The translations under genes and the position numbers were made by a program. From the NCBI GenBank assembly GCA_937988775.1, contig CALKHP010000017.1, forward strand, positions 1 through 64,000: DNA of 64,000 bases. Reading direction: 5' to 3'. Numbering within the stretch: the stretch's first letter is position 1; the number at the start of each line of letters is the position of its first letter. Source of the DNA: an uncultured Alphaproteobacteria bacterium. GTDB lineage: Bacteria > Pseudomonadota > Alphaproteobacteria > Rhizobiales > Beijerinckiaceae. A model generated the notes under the pieces. That model ran no database searches and was not told where the DNA came from. It saw only the letters and a program-made list of their open reading frames with translations. Positions 17,093 to 24,854 of the stretch are shown here, one piece after another.

Positions 17093-18589
17093 ATGATCCA
17101 GTACGGACATTTCATCGGCGGCAAGCACGTCAAGGGCAAATCCGGCCGCACGGCCGATGTGTTCCAGCCGCTCGACGGCACGGTGCGCGCCAAGGTGGCG
17201 CTCGCCAGCAAGGCCGAACTGGCCGAAGCGGTCGCCAATGCCAAGGCGGCGCAGCCGGCCTGGGCCGCCACCAACCCGCAGCGCCGCGTGCGCGTGCTGA
17301 TGAAGTTCCTCGAACTCGTCGCGCGCGACAATGACGAACTGGCCGAGATCCTGGCGCGCGAGCACGGCAAGACCCTGCCCGACGCCAAGGGCGACATCCT
17401 GCGCGGCGTCGAGGTGGTCGAGTTCGCCATCGGCATCCCGCACCTGATGAAGGGCGAGTTCACCGAAGGCGCCGGCCCCGGCATCGACCTGTTTTCGATG
17501 CGCCAGCCGCTCGGCGTCGTCGCCGGCATCACGCCGTTCAACTTCCCGGCGATGATCCCGATGTGGAAATTCGCGCCGGCCATCGCCTGCGGCAACGCCT
17601 TCATCCTCAAGCCGTCCGAGCGCGATCCCGGCGTGCCGATGCGCCTGGCCGAACTGATGCTCGAAGCGGGCCTGCCGGCCGGCGTGCTCAACGTCGTCAA
17701 CGGCGACAAGGAGGCGGTCGACGCCATCCTCGACCATCACGACATCTCGGCGGTCGGCTTCGTCGGTTCGTCGAACATCGCGCAGTATATCTACGAGCGC
17801 GCCGCGCAGACCGGCAAGCGCTGCCAGTGCTTCGGCGGCGCCAAGAACCACATGATCATCATGCCCGATGCCGACATGGACCAGACGGTCGATGCGCTGA
17901 TCGGCGCCGGCTATGGTGCCGCCGGCGAGCGCTGCATGGCGGTTTCCGTCGCGGTGCCGGTCGGCAAGGGCACCGCCGACACGCTGATGGAAAAGCTGGT
18001 CCCGCGCGTCGAAAACCTGAAGATCGGGCCTTCGACCGAGCCGTCGGCGGATTTCGGGCCGCTCGTCACGGCGGCGGCGCTGGAGCGCGTCAAGAATTAC
18101 GTCGAGATCGGCATCAAGGAAGGCGCCACGCTCGCCGTCGACGGGCGCGGCTTCAAGATGCAGGGCTACGAGAACGGCTTCTACATGGGCGGCTGCCTGT
18201 TCGACAACGTCACCGCCGACATGCGCATCTACAAGGAAGAGATTTTCGGCCCCGTGCTCTCGGTGGTGCGCGCGCATGATTTCGACGAGGCGGTGCGCCT
18301 GCCCTCCGAGCATGAATACGGCAACGGCGTCGCCATCTTCACCCGCGACGGCGACGCGGCGCGCGAATTCGCTTCCCGCGTCCATGTCGGCATGGTCGGC
18401 ATCAACGTGCCGATCCCGGTGCCGGTGTCCTACTACACGTTCGGCGGCTGGAAGCGCTCGGGCTTCGGTGATCTCAACCAGTACGGCCCTGATTCGGTGC
18501 GCTTCTACACCAAGACCAAGACGGTGACCTCGCGCTGGCCGTCGGGCGTCAAGGAAGGCGCCGAATTCGCCATGCCGACGATGAAATAA
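17093..18589 (+). CDS. mmsA: Methylmalonate-semialdehyde dehydrogenase (CoA-acylating)
   Basis: 498 residues, the normal length. Aldehyde dehydrogenase fold with GVVAGITPFNFPAMIPMW and the catalytic cysteine C281 in GERCMA; the glutamate of ordinary ALDHs is absent, as expected for CoA-acylating MmsA (FGGAKNHMIIMPDAD). It turns methylmalonate semialdehyde into propionyl-CoA in valine catabolism, and malonate semialdehyde into acetyl-CoA. The ATG at 17093 has GGAGG six bases ahead; an in-frame ATG at 17081 lacks this. First gene of the valine cluster. Confidence 0.93.
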   Translation: MIQYGHFIGGKHVKGKSGRTADVFQPLDGTVRAKVALASKAELAEAVANAKAAQPAWAATNPQRRVRVLMKFLELVARDNDELAEILAREHGKTLPDAKGDILRGVEVVEFAIGIPHLMKGEFTEGAGPGIDLFSMRQPLGVVAGITPFNFPAMIPMWKFAPAIACGNAFILKPSERDPGVPMRLAELMLEAGLPAGVLNVVNGDKEAVDAILDHHDISAVGFVGSSNIAQYIYERAAQTGKRCQCFGGAKNHMIIMPDADMDQTVDALIGAGYGAAGERCMAVSVAVPVGKGTADTLMEKLVPRVENLKIGPSTEPSADFGPLVTAAALERVKNYVEIGIKEGATLAVDGRGFKMQGYENGFYMGGCLFDNVTADMRIYKEEIFGPVLSVVRAHDFDEAVRLPSEHEYGNGVAIFTRDGDAAREFASRVHVGMVGINVPIPVPVSYYTFGGWKRSGFGDLNQYGPDSVRFYTKTKTVTSRWPSGVKEGAEFAMPTMK

Positions 18590-18609
18590 GGCGAAAGGCG
18601 CCGGGTTTT

Positions 18610-18630
18610 CCCCACGATCGTGCCGTGGGG
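18610..18630 (+). other. Hairpin downstream of mmsA
   Basis: CCCCACG (18610-18616) pairs with CGTGGGG (18624-18630) across a 7-base loop. No T-run follows, so it may be a processing or attenuation stem between mmsA and the next gene. Part of it recurs at 28937-28957. Confidence 0.5.
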
Positions 18631-18700
18631 CATGGCATCTTAGCCGAATTGCTGAGAGCGACGCGGGACACGGAGGCGCGGATCATGTATCGTTTCATGT

Positions 18701-19012
18701 ATGAACGATCTTTTTCTCGCGCCTTTCGTGATCATGCGTCGTTTGCCGCAGCTCTGGTTCGAGGCGCTTCATCCCGATCCCCTCAACTCGCGCGAGACGC
18801 AGCGCGCCGTCAGCGAGAAACTGGCGGCCTTCGGCGAGGGGCTGGTCGCGGCCCAGACCGAGACGCTGGTCGCGATGGCGGATTTCGCCGGCGCCGTGAT
18901 GACCGGTCGCGTGCCGGATTCGCCGCTCGTCACGCAGCAGCGCATCACCGAAGCGGCGCTGGCACCGGCCGGAAAGCGCGTGCGCGCCAATATGCGGCGC
19001 CTCGCGCGCTGA
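18701..19012 (+). CDS. Small unknown protein in the valine-degradation operon
   Basis: 103 residues, not recognised. It is helical in character with charged and alanine-rich segments (SEKLAAFGEGLVAAQTETLV, residues 38-57), somewhat like a phasin or polyhydroxyalkanoate-granule protein, but this is only a resemblance. It lies between mmsA and the acyl-CoA dehydrogenase, ending 25 bp before the latter. The ribosome site is poor: GGAGG at 18672-18676 is too far from the ATG. A competing frame over the same bases is Arg-rich and less protein-like. Confidence 0.6.
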   Translation: MNDLFLAPFVIMRRLPQLWFEALHPDPLNSRETQRAVSEKLAAFGEGLVAAQTETLVAMADFAGAVMTGRVPDSPLVTQQRITEAALAPAGKRVRANMRRLAR

Positions 19013-19037
19013 TTGCCCGCCGGGGAGCCGCGTGACC

Positions 19038-20195
19038 ATGTCCGCCGCGCCGGCCTTGTTCACCCTGTCCGAGGATCATCTGGCGCTGGCCGAGATGGCG
19101 CGCGCCTTCGCGGCCGAGAAGATCGCCCCCTTCGCGCTCGAATGGGACCAGACCAAGCACTTCCCGGTCGAGACCCTGCGCGAGGCAGCGGGCCTTGGCA
19201 TGGGCGGGGTCTATGTCGGCGAGGATGTCGGCGGCTCCGGCCTGACGCGGCTCGACGCGGCGCTGGTGTTCGAGGCGCTGGCGACCGGCTGCCCGACCGT
19301 CTCGGCCTATCTGTCGATCCACAACATGTGCGCCTGGATGATCGACCGTTTCGGCACCGGCGAACAGCGCCGCGCATGGCTGCCGGCGCTCGTCACCATG
19401 GACAAGCTGGCGAGCTATTGCCTGACCGAGCCAGGCGCCGGCTCCGACGCCGCCGCCCTCAGGACGCGCGCGCGCCGCGACGGCGACGCTTATGTGCTCG
19501 ATGGCCAGAAGCAGTTCATCTCGGGCGCCGGCAATGCCGACGACTTCTATGTCGTGATGGCGCGCACCGGCGCGGATGGCCCGAAGGGCATCTCGGCCTT
19601 CGTCGTCGAGGGCGGCACGCCCGGCCTCGGCTTCGGCGCCAACGAGCGCAAGATGGGCTGGAACGCGCAGCCGACCCGCGCCGTGATCTTCGAGAACTGC
19701 CGCGTGCCGGCCGTCAACCGGCTCGGCGCCGAGGGCGACGGCTTCAAGATCGCCATGGCCGGGCTCGATGGCGGCCGGCTCAATATCGGCGCGTGCTCGC
19801 TCGGCGGCGCGCAAAGTGCGCTCGACAAGGCGCTCGCCTATATGGGCGAGCGCCGGGCCTTCGGCAAACGGCTCGACGCGTTCCAGGCGCTGCAATTCCG
19901 CCTCGCCGACATGGCGACCGAACTCGAGGCGGCGCGCATGCTGCTTTATGCGGCGGCCGCCGCCTATGACCGGGGCGACAGCCAGGCGACGCAGCGCTGC
20001 GCCATGGCCAAGCGCTTCGCCACCGATACCGGCTTCAAGGTCGCCAATGACGCGCTACAACTGTTCGGCGGCTACGGTTATCTCGCCGATTACGGCATCG
20101 AGAAGATCGTGCGCGACCTGCGCGTGCACCAGATCCTGGAAGGCACCAACGAGATCATGCGCCTGATCATCGCGCGCGGGCTGGTGACAGGGTGA
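19038..20195 (+). CDS. Acyl-CoA dehydrogenase, probably isobutyryl-CoA dehydrogenase
   Basis: 385 residues. Flavoprotein family signatures are present: CLTEPGAGSDAAALRTRA, FEALATGCPTVSAYLSIHN, and the active-site region with the catalytic Glu in ILEGTNEIMRLI near the C-terminus. DALQLFGGYGYLADYGIEK is also typical. Its position between mmsA and mmsB points to isobutyryl-CoA to methacrylyl-CoA oxidation in valine breakdown (inference). GGGGAG at 19022-19027 can serve the ATG at 19038 or a GTG at 19032. Confidence 0.87.
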   Translation: MSAAPALFTLSEDHLALAEMARAFAAEKIAPFALEWDQTKHFPVETLREAAGLGMGGVYVGEDVGGSGLTRLDAALVFEALATGCPTVSAYLSIHNMCAWMIDRFGTGEQRRAWLPALVTMDKLASYCLTEPGAGSDAAALRTRARRDGDAYVLDGQKQFISGAGNADDFYVVMARTGADGPKGISAFVVEGGTPGLGFGANERKMGWNAQPTRAVIFENCRVPAVNRLGAEGDGFKIAMAGLDGGRLNIGACSLGGAQSALDKALAYMGERRAFGKRLDAFQALQFRLADMATELEAARMLLYAAAAAYDRGDSQATQRCAMAKRFATDTGFKVANDALQLFGGYGYLADYGIEKIVRDLRVHQILEGTNEIMRLIIARGLVTG

Positions 20196-20212
20196 TGACG
20201 TAATCTCTCCGC

Positions 20213-20288
20213 CCTCATCCTGAGCGTATCGAAGGATGCTTAAGTCAGGCGCTGAGCTGGAACATCCTTCGACAGGCTCAGGATGAGG
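20213..20288. repeat. Dispersed inverted repeat (CCTCATCCTGAGC family), copy 1
   Basis: Arms of 26 bp beginning CCTCATCCTGAGC and ending GCTCAGGATGAGG, with a few mismatches and a 24-bp loop. It lies between the acyl-CoA dehydrogenase and mmsB genes. A second, more perfect copy is at 57813-57883. Confidence 0.8.
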
Positions 20289-20322
20289 TCGCGACCGTCA
20301 AACAGAATAGTTGGAGGACAAC

Positions 20323-21207
20323 ATGGCTGAGATCGCATTCATCGGGCTGGGCAATATGGGTTTGCCGATGGCGGCCAATCTGGTGGCGGCCGGGCACAAG
20401 GTCACCGGCTGCGATCTCGTCGCGGGCTTGCGCGAGGCGGCCGCAAAGGCCGGCGCCACGGTGACCGACGATCCGGCCAAGGCGGTGGCGGCGGCCGAGA
20501 TCGTCATCACCATGCTGCCGGCCGGCAAGCATGTGCGCGCCGTGTGGAGCGAGGTGCTGCCGAAGGCGAAGCCCGGTACATTGTTCATCGACTGCTCGAC
20601 GATCGACATCGAATCGGCGCGCGCGGCCCATGCCATGGCCAAGGCGGCCGGCTGCCCGTCGCTCGATGCGCCGGTCTCGGGCGGCACGGGCGGGGCGAAG
20701 GCCGGCACGCTGACCTTCATGGTCGGCGGCGCGTCCGAGGCCTATGCGCGCGGCGAGCCGGTTCTCGCCAAGATGGGCAAGAAGCTGGTGCATTGCGGCG
20801 CGGACGGCGCCGGCCAGGCGGCCAAGGTGTGCAACAACATGATCCTCGGCATCTCGATGATCGGCGTGTGCGAGGCCTTCGCGCTCGCCGAAAAGCTCGG
20901 CCTGTCGCACCAGGCGCTGTTCGACGTCGCCTCGACCTCGTCCGGTCAGTGCTGGTCGCTGACGAGCTATTGCCCGGTGCCCGGCCCGGTGCCGGCCTCG
21001 CCCGCCAACAACGATTACCAGCCGGGCTTCGCCGCCGCCTTGATGCTCAAGGACCTGAAACTGGCGCAGGATGCCGCCGCCGGCACCGGCGCCACCATCC
21101 CGATGGGCTCGCATGCGGCGCAACTTTACGCGCTGTTCGCGGCGATGGGCGAAGGCGGCCGGGACTTCTCCGGCATCATCAATATGATCAGGGGGAAGAG
21201 CGAATAG
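20323..21207 (+). CDS. mmsB: 3-hydroxyisobutyrate dehydrogenase
   Basis: 294 residues. The N-terminal NAD-binding motif is GLGNMGLPMA; the substrate motif is DAPVSGGTGGAKAGTLTFMV; the catalytic lysine is in GAGQAAKVCNNMILG. These define the 3-hydroxyisobutyrate dehydrogenase group. The enzyme makes methylmalonate semialdehyde, the substrate of MmsA. GGAGG at 20313-20317 supports the ATG at 20323. The last codon and stop (GAA TAG) lie inside a small repeat that continues downstream. No enoyl-CoA hydratase or hydroxyisobutyryl-CoA hydrolase is in the cluster. Confidence 0.92.
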   Translation: MAEIAFIGLGNMGLPMAANLVAAGHKVTGCDLVAGLREAAAKAGATVTDDPAKAVAAAEIVITMLPAGKHVRAVWSEVLPKAKPGTLFIDCSTIDIESARAAHAMAKAAGCPSLDAPVSGGTGGAKAGTLTFMVGGASEAYARGEPVLAKMGKKLVHCGADGAGQAAKVCNNMILGISMIGVCEAFALAEKLGLSHQALFDVASTSSGQCWSLTSYCPVPGPVPASPANNDYQPGFAAALMLKDLKLAQDAAAGTGATIPMGSHAAQLYALFAAMGEGGRDFSGIINMIRGKSE

Positions 21208-21260
21208 CGAGTAGGGAGTAGCGAGTAGAAGGACGCCTGCTCCTCTATTCGCTATTCGCC
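21201..21260. repeat. Short inverted repeat with GCGAATAGCGA-type arms
   Basis: GCGAATAGCGAGTAGGGAG and the reverse complement of the bases near 21240-21260 (GCGAATAGCGAATAGAGGAG read on the minus strand) pair imperfectly. The left arm overlaps the mmsB stop codon. The rest of the mmsB-glpK gap is this element. Confidence 0.55.
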
Positions 21261-21282
21261 CCCAACCAGAGCGAGCCTGCCA

Positions 21283-22770
21283 TTGCCCCGCCATATCCTC
21301 GCCATCGACCAGGGCACGACCTCGAGCCGCGCCATGGTGTTCCGTGACGACATCGGCGTCGTCTCGGTGGCGCAGCAGGAGTTTCCGCAGCATTTTCCGG
21401 CCTCGGGCTGGGTCGAGCACGATGCGCAGGACCTGTGGCGCACGGTGCTGGAGACCGGCCGGCAGGCGCTCGCCAAGGCGGGGCTGAGCGGCGCCGACAT
21501 CGCGGCGATCGGCATCACCAACCAGCGCGAGACGGTGCTGGTCTGGGACCGCGCCACCGGCGAGGCGATCCACCCGGCCATCGTCTGGCAGGATCGGCGC
21601 ACGGCGGATTTGTGCGCGAGCTTGCGCGCGGCCGGTCACGAGCGGCTTTTCACCGAACGCACCGGCCTGCTGCTCGATCCGTATTTCTCCGGCACCAAGA
21701 TCGCCTGGCTGCTCCAGAACGTCGCCGGCGTGCGTGCGCGCGCCGAAAAGGGCGAACTCGCCTTCGGCACGGTCGATAGCTGGCTGCTCTGGCGCCTGAC
21801 CAAGGGCGCGGTGCATCGCACCGATGCCACCAATGCCGCCCGCACGCTGCTGTTCGATATCCGGACGGGCGGCTGGGACGCGGAGCTTTGCCGGCTGCTC
21901 GGCGTGCCGCTGGCGCTTCTGCCCGAAGTGATGGACTGCGCCGCCGATTTCGGCGTGGCCGATGCGGAATGGTTCGGCGCGGCGATCCCCATTCTCGGCA
22001 TGGCCGGCGACCAGCAGGCCGCGGCCATCGGCCAGGCCTGCTTCCGGCCGGGCATGATCAAATCGACCTATGGCACCGGCTGCTTCGCGCTGATGAATAT
22101 CGGCGACACGCCCCGCCTGTCCGAGCACCGCTTGCTGACCACCATCGCCTATCAATTCGCCGGCAAACGAACCTATGCGTTCGAGGGCGCGATTTTCGTG
22201 GCGGGCGCGGCGGTGCAGTGGCTGCGCGACGGGCTCGGCATCGTGAAACAGGCCGATGAGACGGCAGCGCTTGCCGCCGGGGCCGACCCGCAACAGGCGG
22301 TCTATCTGGTGCCGGCCTTCGTCGGGCTTGGCGCGCCCTATTGGGACAGCGCGGCGCGGGGCGCCCTGTTCGGCCTGACGCGGGCAACCGGCCCGGCCGA
22401 GCTTGCCCGCGCGGCGCTCGAGAGCGTCGGCTACCAGACCGCCGACCTGATTTCAGCGATGCGCGCCGATGGCGGCATTACCGGCGCCCTGACGCTCAGG
22501 GTCGATGGCGGCATGACGGCGAGCGACTGGACGATGCAGTTCCTGGCCGACATCCTCCCCGCGCAGGTCGAGCGGCCGCGGGTCGCCGAGACGACGGCGC
22601 TGGGCGCGGCCTATCTCGCCGGCTGGCGCGCCGGGCTCTACCCCGAGCCGGTGCGTTTTGCCGCCAGTTGGGCGCTGGCGCGCAGCTTCACGCCGGCAAT
22701 GGCCGACGACGAACGGCAACGCAAACTCGCCGGCTGGCACGATGCCGTGCGGCGCACCTTGTCAGGCTGA
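21283..22770 (+). CDS. glpK: Glycerol kinase
   Basis: 495 residues, full length. FGGY-family sequence with the nucleotide-binding start ILAIDQGTTSSRAMVF, the signature region YFSGTKIAWLLQNV, and GALTLRVDGGMTASDWTMQF near the C-terminus. It phosphorylates glycerol to sn-glycerol 3-phosphate in the cytoplasm. The likely start is TTG at 21283, since the conserved N-terminus begins five residues later and no in-frame ATG is present; the ribosome site is weak. It stands apart from any glpD, glpF or glycerol ABC genes in the window. Confidence 0.92.
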   Translation: MPRHILAIDQGTTSSRAMVFRDDIGVVSVAQQEFPQHFPASGWVEHDAQDLWRTVLETGRQALAKAGLSGADIAAIGITNQRETVLVWDRATGEAIHPAIVWQDRRTADLCASLRAAGHERLFTERTGLLLDPYFSGTKIAWLLQNVAGVRARAEKGELAFGTVDSWLLWRLTKGAVHRTDATNAARTLLFDIRTGGWDAELCRLLGVPLALLPEVMDCAADFGVADAEWFGAAIPILGMAGDQQAAAIGQACFRPGMIKSTYGTGCFALMNIGDTPRLSEHRLLTTIAYQFAGKRTYAFEGAIFVAGAAVQWLRDGLGIVKQADETAALAAGADPQQAVYLVPAFVGLGAPYWDSAARGALFGLTRATGPAELARAALESVGYQTADLISAMRADGGITGALTLRVDGGMTASDWTMQFLADILPAQVERPRVAETTALGAAYLAGWRAGLYPEPVRFAASWALARSFTPAMADDERQRKLAGWHDAVRRTLSG

Positions 22771-22779
22771 CAGGCAGCG

Positions 22780-23235
22780 TCAGGAACGCTGCACCTTGAG
22801 GAAGTCGCGAAAGGCGGCAAGCGTCGTCTCGGAGACATGGTGCTCGATGCCCTCGGCATCGGCCTCAGCCGCCTCGACCGGCACGCCGAGCGCCAGAAGC
22901 ACATCGACGACGAGCCGGTGGCGCGCCCGGACCAGCGCGGCGCGCGCCTCGCCTTCCGGCGTCAGGAACACACCGCGATAGGGCCGCGACGTCGCTAGCC
23001 CCTCGCGCTTGAGCCGCGCGATCGTCTTGATGGCGGTGGCATGCGACACGCCAAGCCGGCGGCCGATATCGGTCGGGCGCGCTTCGCCGGTGCCGGCGAG
23101 CAGATCGGAGATCAGCTCGACATAATCATCCAGCAGCGCGATCGACTGCGCGTCGCGCGTCTTGCCGAAACGGCCGGCCTGGGTCTCCTCACGGGGAAGT
23201 TCGATCACCGTCGCCTCCCGCTTGCTGCCGCTCAT
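22780..23235 (-). CDS. mntR: Manganese-responsive regulator MntR (DtxR family)
   Basis: 151 residues. Winged helix-turn-helix of the DtxR type (ARPTDIGRRLGVSHATAIK, about residues 52-70) followed by the dimerisation domain with metal-binding RHRLVVDVLLALGV and EGIEHHVSE, where the histidines and acidic residues bind Mn. There is no C-terminal SH3 domain, as in other MntR. It is divergent from mntH with an MntR-type box between them, so it should repress mntH when Mn is plentiful. Confidence 0.9.
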   Translation of the reverse strand: MSGSKREATVIELPREETQAGRFGKTRDAQSIALLDDYVELISDLLAGTGEARPTDIGRRLGVSHATAIKTIARLKREGLATSRPYRGVFLTPEGEARAALVRARHRLVVDVLLALGVPVEAAEADAEGIEHHVSETTLAAFRDFLKVQRS

Positions 23236-23358
23236 GCCACTCTCTCCGCTCCAGCGGATGGTTTAGGTCATGGCCGGCGAGAGGGCAAATGACAAGGCGG
23301 GCACCGCCATGCCGGCGCGCATGTGCTTTCCCGCACATGGCCGGCAACGCGCCAAAAT

Positions 23359-23374
23359 TGTATCCTTGGCTACA
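23359..23374. promoter_or_regulatory. MntR-box-like palindrome upstream of mntH
   Basis: TGTATCCTTGGCTACA is symmetric at 12 of 16 positions (TGTA-x-CC-xx-GG-x-TACA). It lies 59 bp before the mntH start in the mntR/mntH divergent gap, fitting an MntR operator. Confidence 0.6.
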
Positions 23375-23432
23375 CTTCGATGTCGATACATAAACATGGT
23401 CACGACCGATCACTCTCAATGCGCCGGCACAC

Positions 23433-24788
23433 ATGCACAAGACCATCGACACGACCTTCCCGCCGTCCGGCGCAATTCCGGAAGCAACTGCACCGCGCCC
23501 GAGCCTGCCCGAGGCGCATGCCAGCATCGCGGTGCCGCAAGGCGTGAGCTGGCTGCGCCGGCTGTTTGCCTTCACCGGCCCGGGCTATCTCGTTTCGGTC
23601 GGCTACATGGATCCCGGCAACTGGGCGACCGATCTCGCCGGCGGTTCGCAATTCGGCTACACGCTGCTCTCGGTCATCCTGCTGTCGAACATCATGGCGA
23701 TCGTGCTGCAGGCGCTGTGCGCCCGGCTCGGCATCGCCACCGGCCGCGATCTGGCGCAGGCGTGCCGCGCGCATTTTCACCCGGTGGTCAATTTCGCGCT
23801 CTGGCTGATCTGCGAGCTGGCGATCATCGCCTGCGACCTCGCCGAAGTGATCGGCACGGCGATCGCGCTGCAACTGCTGTTCGGCATCCCGCTCGTCACC
23901 GGCGCGATCATCACCGCGCTAGACGCCTTCCTGGTGCTACTGCTGATGAACAAGGGCTTTCGCTTCCTCGAAGCCTTCGTCATCGCGCTGCTCGTCATCA
24001 TCGCGGGTTGTTTCGCCATCCAGATCGCGGCGGCGCAGCCCGCGTTCAGCGCCATCCTCCGCGGCTTCATGCCGTCGCGCGACATCGTCACCAACCCGGA
24101 GATGCTCTATATCGCCATCGGCATCATCGGCGCCACGGTGATGCCGCATAACCTCTATCTGCATTCCTCGATCGTGCAGACGCGCGCCTATGAGCGCACC
24201 GAGAAGGGCCGGCGCGAGGCGATCGGCTTCGCGACATGGGATTCGTCGATCGCGCTGATGCTGGCGCTGTTCGTCAATGCCGCCATCCTGATCGTCGCGG
24301 CGGCGGCCTTCCACAGCAACGGCCATACGGAGGTCGCCGAGATCGGCGATGCCTACCACCTGCTCTCGCCGGTGCTCGGCCTCGGCATCGCCTCGACGCT
24401 GTTTGCCATCGCGCTGCTCGCCTCCGGCCTGAACTCGACCGTGACGGCGACGCTCGCCGGCCAGATCGTCATGGAGGGCTTCCTCCATATCAGGCTCAGG
24501 CAATGGCTGCGCCGGCTGATCACGCGCGGCATCGCCATCGTGCCGGTGGTGGTGGTGACGATGCTCTACGGCGAATCCGGCACGGCACGGCTGCTGGTGC
24601 TGAGCCAGGTCGTGCTGTCGATCCAGTTGCCGTTCGCGGTGATCCCGTTGGCGATGTTCGTCTCGAACCGCCAGATGATGGGCGCTTTCACGATTTCGCG
24701 CCCGCTGAAGATCGCGGTGTGGAGCATCGCGGCCGTGATCGTCGCGCTGAACCTGAAGCTGCTCTACGACGTGGCGATGGGATTGTGA
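23433..24788 (+). CDS. mntH: Nramp-type proton-coupled Mn(II) transporter
   Basis: 451 residues, about 11 membrane segments. The metal-binding motifs are DPGNW in the first segment and MPHNLYLHSSIVQTR in the sixth; both hold the conserved Asp, Asn and Met/Ala-Pro-His that coordinate Mn. The N-terminal 40 residues are an extra Pro-rich cytoplasmic extension. Inner membrane uptake of Mn2+, and possibly Fe2+. Divergent from mntR, whose box lies upstream. Confidence 0.93.
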   Translation: MHKTIDTTFPPSGAIPEATAPRPSLPEAHASIAVPQGVSWLRRLFAFTGPGYLVSVGYMDPGNWATDLAGGSQFGYTLLSVILLSNIMAIVLQALCARLGIATGRDLAQACRAHFHPVVNFALWLICELAIIACDLAEVIGTAIALQLLFGIPLVTGAIITALDAFLVLLLMNKGFRFLEAFVIALLVIIAGCFAIQIAAAQPAFSAILRGFMPSRDIVTNPEMLYIAIGIIGATVMPHNLYLHSSIVQTRAYERTEKGRREAIGFATWDSSIALMLALFVNAAILIVAAAAFHSNGHTEVAEIGDAYHLLSPVLGLGIASTLFAIALLASGLNSTVTATLAGQIVMEGFLHIRLRQWLRRLITRGIAIVPVVVVTMLYGESGTARLLVLSQVVLSIQLPFAVIPLAMFVSNRQMMGAFTISRPLKIAVWSIAAVIVALNLKLLYDVAMGL

Positions 24789-24805
24789 GGCGGGGCCGGG
24801 AGCGC

Positions 24806-24841
24806 CTGTCCTGTCCCGGGTCAAGCCCGGGACGAGACAGG
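24806..24841. repeat. Inverted repeat in the mntH/matB convergent gap
   Basis: TCCCGGG-TCAA-GCCCGGGA, flanked by CCTGTC and GACAGG, forms a long stem between the 3' ends of mntH and matB. It could act as a bidirectional terminator. This element type is common in Hyphomicrobiales gaps. Confidence 0.65.
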
Positions 24842-24854
24842 TGGCGAACGCATT

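Noticed and set aside
20278..22293. 671-codon minus-strand frame opposite mmsB and glpK
   Set aside because: It covers two well-supported genes on the other strand and has shadow composition.
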